Below are positions 57,114-64,000 of a DNA stretch of 64,000 nucleotides, in pieces. Made by a program: the position numbers and the translations under genes. The stretch lies in assembly GCA_963728765.1 (NCBI GenBank), contig CAVSKX010000004.1, positions 868,001-932,000 of the forward strand. Reading direction: 5' to 3'. Every line of letters begins with the position of its first letter. The stretch's first letter is position 1. Source of the stretch: AC-32 sp963728765 (lineage in GTDB: Bacteria; Actinomycetota; Thermoleophilia; Gaiellales; Gaiellaceae). The notes beneath the pieces were generated by a model, which saw nothing but the letters and a program-made list of their open reading frames with translations, ran no database searches and had not been told where the DNA came from.

Positions 57114-58718
57114 GTGGCGACCTCCAACACATACGACGCCGTGGTCATCGGCGGCGGGCACAACGGGCTGGTGGCCGCGGCGTACCTCGCGCGCGCCGGC
57201 CTGAAGGTCGTGGTGCTCGAACGCCGTCACGTCCTCGGCGGCGCGGCGGTGACCGAGGAGGTGTTCCCGGGCTTCCGGTTCAGCGTCGCCTCGTACGTGG
57301 TCTCGCTGCTTCGCCCCGAGATCGTCCGCGAGCTCGAGCTCCCGAAGCACGGCCTCGAGATCCTCCCGCTCGACGGGACGTTCACGCCGCTCGAGGACGA
57401 CTACCTCTGGCGGGTGAACGACCACGGCACCACGGTGCGCGAGCTTCGGCGCTGGTCGCCGAGCGACGCCGAGGCGTACGAGGACTACAGCCGCCTGATG
57501 GTCGAGATGGCGCGGTTCATCAAGCCGATTCTGTCCATGACCCCGCCGGATCCGGGCCGGTTCCATCCCCGCGAATGGCTTCCGGTCGCTCGTCTCGCGC
57601 GGGCGTTCAAGGACCTGCCGAGCGAGCAGCAGGCGGTCTTCGTCCAGCTGATGACGATGAGCGCGGCCGACTTCCTCGACCAGTGGTTCGAGACCGACCC
57701 GCTCAAGGCCACGATGAGCGCTTCGGGGATCATCGGCACGTTCCAGGGGATCCGCTCGCCCGGGACCGCCTACGTCCTGCTGCACCACTACATGGGCGAG
57801 ATCGACGGCGTCCTGCGCGCGTGGGGAATCCCGCGCGGCGGGACGGGCGCGGTCAGCGAGTCGATCGCGGACGCAGCCCGGTCGCTGGGCGCGGAGATCC
57901 GGACCGAGGCGGCCGTCGAACAGCTGCTGACCCGGGGCGAGGAGGTAACCGGCGTCGTCACGTCCACCGGCGAGGAGCTGACCGGGCGCGTGACCCTGTC
58001 GAGCCTCGACCCGCGGCAGACGTTCGTCCGGCTCGTCCCGCCCGGCCAGCTCGACTCGTCGTTCCTCGACGAGGTCGAGCGCTACCGCTACCGGGGCTCC
58101 AGCGGGAAGGTGAACCTCGCCCTGGACGGGCTGCCCGAGTTCGGGTGCCTGCCGGGCGACGGCGAGCACCTGCGGGGCGCGATCAGCTTCAGCCCCGGCA
58201 TCGACTACATGGAGCTGGCCTACGACGACGCGAAGTCCGGCCGCTTCAGCCGGCGGCCCTACATCGACATGGTCATCCCGACCCTGGTCGACCCGTCGAT
58301 GGCGCCGCCGGGGAAGCACGTCATGAGCTGCTTCGTCCAGTACGCCCCCTACCAGCTGGCCGACGGGGACGAATGGGACGACGCCCGGCGCGACGCGTTC
58401 GGGGAGGCGGTGGTCGACACCATCGCGGAACGGGCGCCGAACATCCGCGAGCTGATCCTGCACAAGCAGGTGCTCACGCCTCGCGACATCGAGGAGCGGT
58501 TCGGCCTCTCCGAGGGCAACATCTTCCAGGGCGAGCTCTCGCTCGAGCAGCTCTTCTTCAACCGCCCCGTCCCGGGCTGGGCGCGCTACCGGACGCCGCT
58601 GCGGAACCTCTGGATGTGCGGCTCGGCCACGCACCCTGGCGGCGGGATCATGGGGGCTTCCGGACGGCTCGCCGCCCTCCAGGTCGTGCGCTCGCTTCGG
58701 GCCGGCAAGGCGGCCTGA
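57114..58718 (+). CDS. CrtI/PYROXD2-like FAD-dependent oxidoreductase 1
   Basis: A 534-residue flavoprotein of the phytoene desaturase/PYROXD2 type. The FAD-binding VVIGGGHNGLVAAAYLARAG at 11-30 is followed by VVVLERRHVLGGAAVTEEVFPGFRFS. The C-terminus carries WMCGSATHPGGGIMGASGRLAA, the family's second FAD motif. Substrates of this group include amines and carotenoids; no carotenoid genes are nearby. GTG at 57114 used; no ribosome site. Followed by a paralogue after 6 nt. Confidence 0.88.
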   Translation: MATSNTYDAVVIGGGHNGLVAAAYLARAGLKVVVLERRHVLGGAAVTEEVFPGFRFSVASYVVSLLRPEIVRELELPKHGLEILPLDGTFTPLEDDYLWRVNDHGTTVRELRRWSPSDAEAYEDYSRLMVEMARFIKPILSMTPPDPGRFHPREWLPVARLARAFKDLPSEQQAVFVQLMTMSAADFLDQWFETDPLKATMSASGIIGTFQGIRSPGTAYVLLHHYMGEIDGVLRAWGIPRGGTGAVSESIADAARSLGAEIRTEAAVEQLLTRGEEVTGVVTSTGEELTGRVTLSSLDPRQTFVRLVPPGQLDSSFLDEVERYRYRGSSGKVNLALDGLPEFGCLPGDGEHLRGAISFSPGIDYMELAYDDAKSGRFSRRPYIDMVIPTLVDPSMAPPGKHVMSCFVQYAPYQLADGDEWDDARRDAFGEAVVDTIAERAPNIRELILHKQVLTPRDIEERFGLSEGNIFQGELSLEQLFFNRPVPGWARYRTPLRNLWMCGSATHPGGGIMGASGRLAALQVVRSLRAGKAA

Positions 58719-58724
58719 CGGCGG

Positions 58725-60344
58725 ATGCCGAGCGAACGCTTCGACGCGGTCATCGTGGGAGCCGGCCACAACGGCCTGGTCACGGCGGGCTACCTCGCCA
58801 GGTCGGGCCTGCGGACGCTCGTCCTCGAACGCCGCGAACGGGCGGGCGGCCTGCTGGCCAGCGAGGAGATCGCGCCGGGAGTGCGGGCGCCTGTCGCTGC
58901 CGACGGTGTGGGAGGCCTTCGACCAGACGTCGTTCGAGACCTCGGGCTGGCGTCGCACGGCTTCCAGGCGATCGAGCCGCAGGCGGTGGCGTTCGCCCCC
59001 TCGCAAAACGGCGCGAGCCTCACGTTGTGGCGCGACCCGGTGCGGACGGCGACGGAGCTCCGCGCAGGGCCGCATCCGCGTGACGCGGAGGCGTTCATCG
59101 ACTTCGACCGCAGCATTCGCTCGCTCGTCGAGCTCGTGGCCCGTATCCAGGCGACCGAGCCTCCAGATCTGTCGTCCCCGTCGCTCGCGGACGCGGGCAC
59201 CGGCTTCACGCTCCTGAACGCCGCGCGCACCCTCGGCGGGCCGCAGGTCCGCGAGACGCTGCGGGCCCTGCCGATGTCTGTCGCCGACCTCGTCAGCGAG
59301 GCTGTCGAGGGTGACGCGCTCCGCGGCGTGCTCGGCGCCAGGGGCGTTCGCTACTCGGCGATGGGGCCCCGGTCTGCGGGAACGGCGCTGAACTTCCTCT
59401 GGGACTCCGCCGCCGGTGGAGGCGCGGCGGGTCGCACCGTCTTCGCGCGCGGCGGGCCGGAGGCGCTGGCCGAGGCGCTCGTCTCGGCCGCGCGCAGCCA
59501 CGGCGCAGAGGTTCGCTGCGGCGCCGACGTCTCGGTCATCCGCACAACGCGAGGCTCGGTCGAGGGAGTCGGCCTCGCGAGCGGCGAGGAGATCGACGCA
59601 GGCATCGTCGCCTCGAGCGCCGACCCCAAGCGGACCCTCCTGCGGCTCCTCGACCCGGCTGAGGTTGGCCCGACGCTGGGCTGGCGGGCCGAGCACATCC
59701 GCGCACCCGGCGTGGTGGCGAAGGTGACCCTCGTGGTGGACGGCCTTCCGGCGATCGGCGGCGTCGACGACGAGCGCCTCCGGGGACGAATCGTCATCGC
59801 ACCCGGGCTCGACGAGCTCGAGTTGGCCTTCAACGACTCGAAGTACGGCCGGATCTCCGAGCACCCGTACCTCGAGGCGACGATCCCCACGCTCTCGGAC
59901 CCGTCACTCGCCCCCGACGGCACGCACGTGATCAGCGTGCTGTTCCAGTACGCGCCACGGGATCTCCGGGATGCGGACTGGCACGACTCGACGCGCGACC
60001 AGGTGGCGAACCGAGCCGTCCGGACGCTCGAGACCTTCGCCCCGGGCCTCGCTGATCGCTTCGTCGCGCGCCACGTCGTGACGCCGGCGGACCTTGAACG
60101 TGACTACGGGCTCAGCGGCGGCCACCCCATGCACGGCGAACACGCGCTCGACCAGCTCTTCGCCTGGCGGCCCCTGCTCGGCCACGCGCGCTACCGGCTT
60201 GCCGGGATCCAGGGGCTCTACCTGTGCGGCGCGGGCGCGCACCCAGGCGGCGGAATCACCGGCGGCCCCGGGCGGAACGCGGCCAAGGCGATGCTGGCTG
60301 ACAGCAGGCGGGCTCGACGCCGCGTGCCAAGACGTTCGAACTAG
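58725..60344 (+). CDS. CrtI/PYROXD2-like FAD-dependent oxidoreductase 2
   Basis: A 539-residue paralogue of the preceding enzyme, with AVIVGAGHNGLVTAGYLARSG, TLVLERRERAGGLLASEEIAPGV and a C-terminal YLCGAGAHPGGGITGGPGRNAA. It lacks some central segments of copy 1 (the EVFPGFRF.. region differs) and the two are far apart in sequence, so they probably form a heteromer or act in sequence. It begins 6 nt after copy 1 and ends at a convergent structured terminator. Confidence 0.87.
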   Translation: MPSERFDAVIVGAGHNGLVTAGYLARSGLRTLVLERRERAGGLLASEEIAPGVRAPVAADGVGGLRPDVVRDLGLASHGFQAIEPQAVAFAPSQNGASLTLWRDPVRTATELRAGPHPRDAEAFIDFDRSIRSLVELVARIQATEPPDLSSPSLADAGTGFTLLNAARTLGGPQVRETLRALPMSVADLVSEAVEGDALRGVLGARGVRYSAMGPRSAGTALNFLWDSAAGGGAAGRTVFARGGPEALAEALVSAARSHGAEVRCGADVSVIRTTRGSVEGVGLASGEEIDAGIVASSADPKRTLLRLLDPAEVGPTLGWRAEHIRAPGVVAKVTLVVDGLPAIGGVDDERLRGRIVIAPGLDELELAFNDSKYGRISEHPYLEATIPTLSDPSLAPDGTHVISVLFQYAPRDLRDADWHDSTRDQVANRAVRTLETFAPGLADRFVARHVVTPADLERDYGLSGGHPMHGEHALDQLFAWRPLLGHARYRLAGIQGLYLCGAGAHPGGGITGGPGRNAAKAMLADSRRARRRVPRRSN

Positions 60345-60405
60345 GAGGGCTTGACGAAACACCGTCAATGCTCTCGGGAGCAGCGTTCCCGCCAAACCCT
60401 CCTAG
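60341..60405. terminator. Bidirectional structured terminator (three-way-junction-like)
   Basis: Between two convergent genes, an outer 9-bp stem (CTAGGAGGG 60341-60349 / CCCTCCTAG 60397-60405) encloses two hairpins: TTGACG-AAACAC-CGTCAA (60351-60368) and TGCTC-TCGG-GAGCA (60369-60382). Both genes' TAG stops lie in the outer arms. It can fold in either transcript. Confidence 0.6.
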
Positions 60406-61190
60406 GCCGGCGGAGGTTCCTCAGCCGGCGTCTCAGGCGGCTCGGCCGGCGGCGTGGTGTCCGGCCCGCGGCTCTCGCCAGCAGGCGCCGTCGGCGCAGG
60501 CGGTGGCCGTGGTCTCCGCGCGGCCAGGAGAACCAACCCGGCGCTTCCCCCGGTGACGAGCACGCCGCCGATGAGCGTCCCGATGGCGACCCAGAGCAAC
60601 CACGACAGCTTCGCGCCCAGGTCGACGTCCGCAGCGACGCCGCGCGAGCCGTCGGCATTCATGAGGACGACCGACCAGTCGCCCTCGCGCACCTTCCAGG
60701 TCAGCGTCTGCTGCCCGACCCCGGAGGCGGAGGCCGCCCAGAAGGTCTGGTCCGTCGGAGGCTCCTGTGGCGCATTTCCCGAGACCGAGAGGTAGGTGGC
60801 CCGGAAAGGATCGAAGTCGATGTCCTGGACGTTCGCGTGTGCGACGTCTCCGAGGTACCTGGAGACATCCGCCTGCGGCCCGATGCCGACGAAGAGGTTC
60901 TGGTCACTCGGGCTCTCGCCGCGGATCCGGATCTTGCCGAACCAGCTCTCGTTCAAGACCCAGCCTTCTCCGTTGGTATCGACCTCGAGCCGCGAGCGCG
61001 TCAGCGCGTAGGTCGGCGTCGCAAACCGCTCCGTCGGCGTCGTCAGGTACCCGTCGTCTCGCTGCGTGCGGTCGGCCCAGAGCAGGAAGCCTCCGCCTGC
61101 CAGCAGGGCGAGCCCGAACAGGACTCCGATGCTGCCGAGGACGATCAGGATGACGCGACCGGCACTCACTGGGACTTGAGGTTGACCCAT
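60402..61190 (-). CDS. Membrane protein with extracytoplasmic domain
   Basis: A 262-residue protein. An N-terminal helix (GRVILIVLGSIGVLFGLALLAGGGFLLWA) is followed by a beta-rich domain (GWVLNESWFGKIRIRG.., VGIGPQADVSRYLGDVAHANV, DWSVVLMNADGSRGVAADVDLG) and a second helix (SWLLWVAIGTLIGGVLVTGGSAGLVLLAA), then a Pro-rich cytoplasmic tail. The TYALTRSRLEVDTN.. layout recalls actinobacterial proteins with one extracytoplasmic domain between two helices; function unknown. ATG at 61190; a longer in-frame version is less likely. Confidence 0.75.
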   Translation of the reverse strand: MGQPQVPVSAGRVILIVLGSIGVLFGLALLAGGGFLLWADRTQRDDGYLTTPTERFATPTYALTRSRLEVDTNGEGWVLNESWFGKIRIRGESPSDQNLFVGIGPQADVSRYLGDVAHANVQDIDFDPFRATYLSVSGNAPQEPPTDQTFWAASASGVGQQTLTWKVREGDWSVVLMNADGSRGVAADVDLGAKLSWLLWVAIGTLIGGVLVTGGSAGLVLLAARRPRPPPAPTAPAGESRGPDTTPPAEPPETPAEEPPPA

Positions 61191-61221
61191 GGGCAGTAGA
61201 AACGTCAAGCGACCGTAGGCT

Positions 61222-61965
61222 GTGGCCATCGACGACGTTCTCTACGACGAGATCGGCCGTGGCTACGCGGAGACGCGTCGAGCCGACCCGAGGATCGCGC
61301 AGGTTATTCGAGCGCGGCTTGGCGATGCCGCATCGGTGGTGAACATCGGCGCCGGATCCGGCTCGTACGAGCCGACCGACCTGCAAGTCGTGCCGGTCGA
61401 GCCGTCGGAGACGATGATCCGCCAGCGACCGGGCTCGCTTCCGCGGGCGCTCCTCGGCACCGCGGAGGACCTGCCGCTTCCGGCGAAGAGCGTCGACGCG
61501 GCGCTCGCGGTGCTGAGCGCTCACCACTGGCGTGATCGCTCGGCCGCATTCGCGGAGATCCGCCGAGTGGCACGCGAGCGCGCCGTGTTCTTCACGCACG
61601 ACCCCGAGGCCGGCTTCGGCTGGCTCGGCGACTACTTTCCCGGACTGGCCGGCGAGAACCGGTATCCAGCGTTGGCCGAGTTCGCTCCGCTCGGCCGCGT
61701 CACCGTCGATCCCGTGCCGGTTCCCGCGGACTGCACGGACGGGTTCACCGCCGCGTACTGGCGACGACCCGACGCCTATCTCGACGAGGCCGTGCGGGCC
61801 AACATGTCGACCTTCGCGCTGCTCGACCAGCGGGTCGTCGCCGACGGCGTCGCCCGGCTGGCCCGCGATCTCGCCGATCGCTCCTGGGACCGGCGCTACG
61901 CGTCGCTTCTTGCCCTGCCTGAGCTCGACGTCGGCTATCGCCTCGTGGTCGCGGAGCTGTCTTAG
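61222..61965 (+). CDS. SAM-dependent methyltransferase, class I
   Basis: A 247-residue methyltransferase. Motif I is SVVNIGAGSGSYEP, motif II LQVVPVEPSETMI, and the post-motif is AEDLPLPAKSVDAALAVLSAHHWRDRSAAFAEIRRVAR, typical of UbiE/class I enzymes. Substrate unknown. GTG start at 61222. It is divergent from the membrane protein by 31 nt and overlaps the PIN gene tail to tail by 4 nt. Confidence 0.88.
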   Translation: MAIDDVLYDEIGRGYAETRRADPRIAQVIRARLGDAASVVNIGAGSGSYEPTDLQVVPVEPSETMIRQRPGSLPRALLGTAEDLPLPAKSVDAALAVLSAHHWRDRSAAFAEIRRVARERAVFFTHDPEAGFGWLGDYFPGLAGENRYPALAEFAPLGRVTVDPVPVPADCTDGFTAAYWRRPDAYLDEAVRANMSTFALLDQRVVADGVARLARDLADRSWDRRYASLLALPELDVGYRLVVAELS

Positions 61966-62363
61966 GCGCCGCGCAGCGCGTCGACCGACGCCGTCTCGAC
62001 GAGATCGGAGACCGCCCGCGCGAGCTCGCCGTCCGAGGTGACGAAAACGTCCGCCTGGAGCTGCGTCAGCGCCACGAACTCGGCGACGTATGTGGTCTCC
62101 CACCCCAGCTGGTCCGCGACCCGCCAGGCGGTCCGCTGGAGCACCTTGTCGCCGAGAAAGCGAACCTTCAGCGAGTTGATCCTGGTCACCCGCTCGAGCC
62201 CCTCGGCGGCCGAGATCTCACCCCGCCGGGCCGCCTCATAGAGCGCCGACAGCGCCTGCGAGCGAACAAGCGTCGGCGCGACGAGCCGGTGCCCCGCGGC
62301 GACCTCGACTTCGCCGGCGGCGATCCGAAGCAGCGTCTCGCAGTCGACGACGAACCGCGTCAC
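61962..62363 (-). CDS. Lone PIN-domain-like protein
   Basis: A 133-residue protein that starts FVVDCETLLRIAAGE, with the first PIN Asp, and has TYVAEFVALTQLQADVFVTSDGELARAV with the later acidic residues (E/D of the AEY/xSDG motif). PIN proteins are usually Mg-dependent ribonuclease toxins (VapC). No VapB-like antitoxin gene is next to it, so it is either an orphan or a housekeeping PIN protein. GTG start at 62363. Confidence 0.75.
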   Translation of the reverse strand: MTRFVVDCETLLRIAAGEVEVAAGHRLVAPTLVRSQALSALYEAARRGEISAAEGLERVTRINSLKVRFLGDKVLQRTAWRVADQLGWETTYVAEFVALTQLQADVFVTSDGELARAVSDLVETASVDALRGA

Positions 62364-62403
62364 GCCCGGACGCTACAGGCGTGTAGGCTCGCCGCGAGGT
62401 TCG

Positions 62404-63417
62404 GTGAACTCGCGACTCAGGCTCACGCGGAAGCAGATCCTGGCGTTCCGACGACGGGTCGGTGGGCTCGAAACGCGACTGCCGAAGGGCTCGAAGTCGC
62501 TGCGGCTGGCGGCCTGGGCCGGCTTGCAGGACAGCATGCCGCGAGCCGCGCTGCTCTCGTTGCACGCACGAGTCGAAGGGGTCGAGCCCTCGAGCTGGGA
62601 GGATCCCTCGCTCGCCCAGCTGTGGGGCCCTCGCCACCAGGTCTACGTGGTTGCGAAGCGCGACTTCGCGCTGTTTTCTCTAGGGAGGCTCCCGGACGCC
62701 GCCAAGGGCCGCGAGCGGGCCGAGCGCATGGCCGAGCTCCTGCACGCCGGGCTCGACGGCGCTCGCATGACCGACCGAGAGGTCGGGCGCAAGATGGGCA
62801 TCGGCAACGCAATGAGGTATGGGGCGACGACCGGCACGATCGCCATCCGCTGGGGCGGAGCGCGGGCGCCGGTCGTCTGGACCGTCCCCGCGCCCGACAT
62901 CGCCCCGGCCGATGCGTGCCGCGAGCTCGCGCGACGCTACCTCCGCATCTTCGGGCCGACCACGGCTGACGGGTTCGGCCGCTGGGCAGGGATCTCGCGG
63001 CGCGCGGCGGCTGATGCCTTCGCCGCGCTCGAAGGATCGCTCCTGCCGGTCCGGTCGCCGCTCGGAGACGAGTGGCTGCTCGTAGACGACGAGCCCGAGC
63101 TGCACGCCGCCGAGCCAGCCGCCCCCGCACGCCTGCTGCCGAGCGGCGATGCGTACTTCCTGCTGCACGGAGCCGACCGGGAGCTACTCGTCCCCCGGCT
63201 GGATCAGCGGGAGCAGCTCTGGACGTCCCGCGTCTGGCCGGGCGCGCTCCTCGTCGACGGGGAGATCCGCGGAACCTGGAGGCGGGCGCAGCACACCGTG
63301 CGGATCGACGCCTGGGGACGACTCTCGCGTGCGCAGCGCGACGCGGTCGACGCCGAGGCCGGCAACATGCCCCTTCCGAGCCTCGACCGACCGATCGACG
63401 TGGTCTGGAATCCATGA
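62404..63417 (+). CDS. Winged-helix DNA-binding (HTH_42/YcaQ-like) protein
   Basis: A 337-residue member of the winged-helix family annotated as DNA-binding or DNA-crosslink repair (AlkX/YcaQ-like). Landmarks: AAWAGLQDSMPRAALLSLHARVEGV, LAQLWGPRHQVYVV, ARRYLRIFGPTTADGFGRWAGISRR, and RVWPGALLVDGEIRGTWRR near the end. The start is a GTG at 62404 with GGTTCG context and no strong site. ATGA overlap with the next gene. Together with the remnant at 53162, this family occurs twice in the window. Confidence 0.83.
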   Translation: MNSRLRLTRKQILAFRRRVGGLETRLPKGSKSLRLAAWAGLQDSMPRAALLSLHARVEGVEPSSWEDPSLAQLWGPRHQVYVVAKRDFALFSLGRLPDAAKGRERAERMAELLHAGLDGARMTDREVGRKMGIGNAMRYGATTGTIAIRWGGARAPVVWTVPAPDIAPADACRELARRYLRIFGPTTADGFGRWAGISRRAAADAFAALEGSLLPVRSPLGDEWLLVDDEPELHAAEPAAPARLLPSGDAYFLLHGADRELLVPRLDQREQLWTSRVWPGALLVDGEIRGTWRRAQHTVRIDAWGRLSRAQRDAVDAEAGNMPLPSLDRPIDVVWNP

Positions 63418-64000
63418 CCGTCTCGGAGCGGTCCGCGTCGAGCTCGCCCGGGCCTCCGCCGTCGGCGGGCATGCGCTGGATCCCCGGAGGGACGTTCCTG
63501 ATGGGGTCCGAGGAGTTCTACCCCGAGGAGGCCCCGGTGCAACGGGTCTCGGTCGACGGCTTCTGGGCCGACGAGACCGCCGTCACGGCCGCCGAGTTCC
63601 GCCGCTTCGTCCGTGAGACGGGGTACGTGACGGTGGCGGAGCGACCCCTCGAGCGCGAGCAGTACCCGGACGCGGACCCCGAGCTGCTGGTCCCCGGGTC
63701 GCTCGTCTTCCGCAAGACGAGCGGCCCGGTCGACCTCCGCGATGTGAGCAACTGGTGGGAGTACGTGGCAGGTGCGTACTGGAAACGCCCGGGCGGGCCC
63801 GGGACGAGCATCAACGGCCGCGACCGGCATCCGGTCGTCCACGTCGCGCACGAGGACGCGGAGGCGTACGCGACATGGGCAGCCAAGGAGCTGCCGAGCG
63901 AAGCCGAGTGGGAGTACGCGGCGCGCGGAGGGCTCGACGGCGCCCGGTTCGCCTGGGGAGACGAGCACTTCCCGGGCGGTCAGCCGGCCGCGAACACCTG
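63414..64000 (+). CDS. Formylglycine-generating-enzyme (SUMF1)-like protein, partial
   Basis: The first 195 codons of an FGE-sulfatase-domain protein; the rest lies beyond the window. Seen: MRWIPGGTFLMGSEEFYPEEAPVQRVSVDGFWADETAVTAAEFRRFVRETGYVT, INGRDRHPVVHVAHEDAEAYATWA, and LPSEAEWEYAARGG..FAWGDE. True FGE oxidises a sulfatase cysteine to formylglycine; the catalytic Cys pair is in the unseen C-terminus. The ATG overlaps the previous stop as ATGA. No sulfatase gene is in the window. Confidence 0.88.
   Translation, partial: MTVSERSASSSPGPPPSAGMRWIPGGTFLMGSEEFYPEEAPVQRVSVDGFWADETAVTAAEFRRFVRETGYVTVAERPLEREQYPDADPELLVPGSLVFRKTSGPVDLRDVSNWWEYVAGAYWKRPGGPGTSINGRDRHPVVHVAHEDAEAYATWAAKELPSEAEWEYAARGGLDGARFAWGDEHFPGGQPAANT

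Noticed and set aside
55875..59864. A 1329-codon open frame on the minus strand across the GcvT-like and FAD genes
   Set aside because: It is the antisense of strongly recognisable genes; low-complexity Arg/Asp/Val-rich translation matches no family. High GC produces long shadow frames.
60341..60405. tRNA-like cloverleaf
   Set aside because: Only two internal hairpins, no conserved T-arm GTTC or anticodon arm, so it is better treated as a terminator structure.
61962..62363. VapBC toxin-antitoxin pair
   Set aside because: Only the PIN protein is present; no small antitoxin frame with a ribosome site adjoins it.
1..64000. CRISPR array, tRNA, rRNA, transposase, integrase or prophage genes
   Set aside because: I found no regularly spaced repeats, no cloverleaf with anticodon arm and CCA-type end, and no IS or phage protein motif.

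Overview
This is a 64-kb stretch of very GC-rich, densely packed bacterial chromosome. Gene style is actinobacterial: many GTG starts, GTGA/ATGA/TGATG overlaps, AGGAGG-type ribosome sites, and ECF sigma, WYL, MMPL and DUF202 families. The mix of families suggests a deep-branching actinobacterium such as a member of Thermoleophilia, but that is inference. I see no rRNA, tRNA, CRISPR array, transposase or phage gene. The left edge cuts a sigma-factor gene and the right edge cuts a formylglycine-generating-enzyme-like gene.

Region 1 (0-8 kb) is a stress island on the minus strand. It holds two Hsp20 chaperones, a cyclic-2,3-diphosphoglycerate-synthetase-like GTPase, a P-type cation ATPase, an OsmC-like protein, a 2TM protein and a YbaK-type deacylase. 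Three transcripts carry the same GGTAGTT motif 78-93 nt before their first gene. Region 2 (8-25 kb) is a redox and fermentation block. It contains ACT-domain malic enzyme, the maturation genes hypF-hypC-hypC2-hypD-hypE, a divergent group 3b [NiFe] hydrogenase operon (B subunit, lone cyclic-nucleotide-binding protein, FAD/NAD subunit, small, large, protease, HypA-like), a pyruvate:ferredoxin oxidoreductase operon with a SudA/NfnB-like flavoprotein and a translationally coupled mini-Hsp20, and GAPDH. Together these could move electrons between pyruvate, ferredoxin, NAD(P)H and H2 during low-oxygen survival.

Region 3 (25-38 kb) is membrane and transport: a translationally coupled run of ABC ATPase, ABM-like protein, FtsX-type permease, universal stress protein and Ca2+-type ATPase, then a ZIP transporter, a flavin reductase and a DHA2 exporter. 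Region 4 (38-53 kb) is signalling and accessory: an ECF sigma factor with SnoaL-like tail, a STAS protein, two large TPR proteins that share an N-terminal scaffold but end in a LuxR HTH or a class III nucleotide cyclase, a WYL regulator facing a DUF1579-like gene, a cupredoxin-like lipoprotein, NlpC/P60, an M24 peptidase, an MMPL exporter, and an MFS exporter flanked by a DUF202 gene and its decayed copy.

Region 5 (53-64 kb) begins with gene remnants (YcaQ-like, alpha/beta hydrolase, TetR) around a cyclase-family enzyme. It continues with a divergent catabolic-looking cluster of two GcvT/DmdA-like folate enzymes facing two CrtI/PYROXD2-like FAD oxidoreductases, and ends with a methyltransferase, a lone PIN protein, a winged-helix protein and the partial FGE-like gene.
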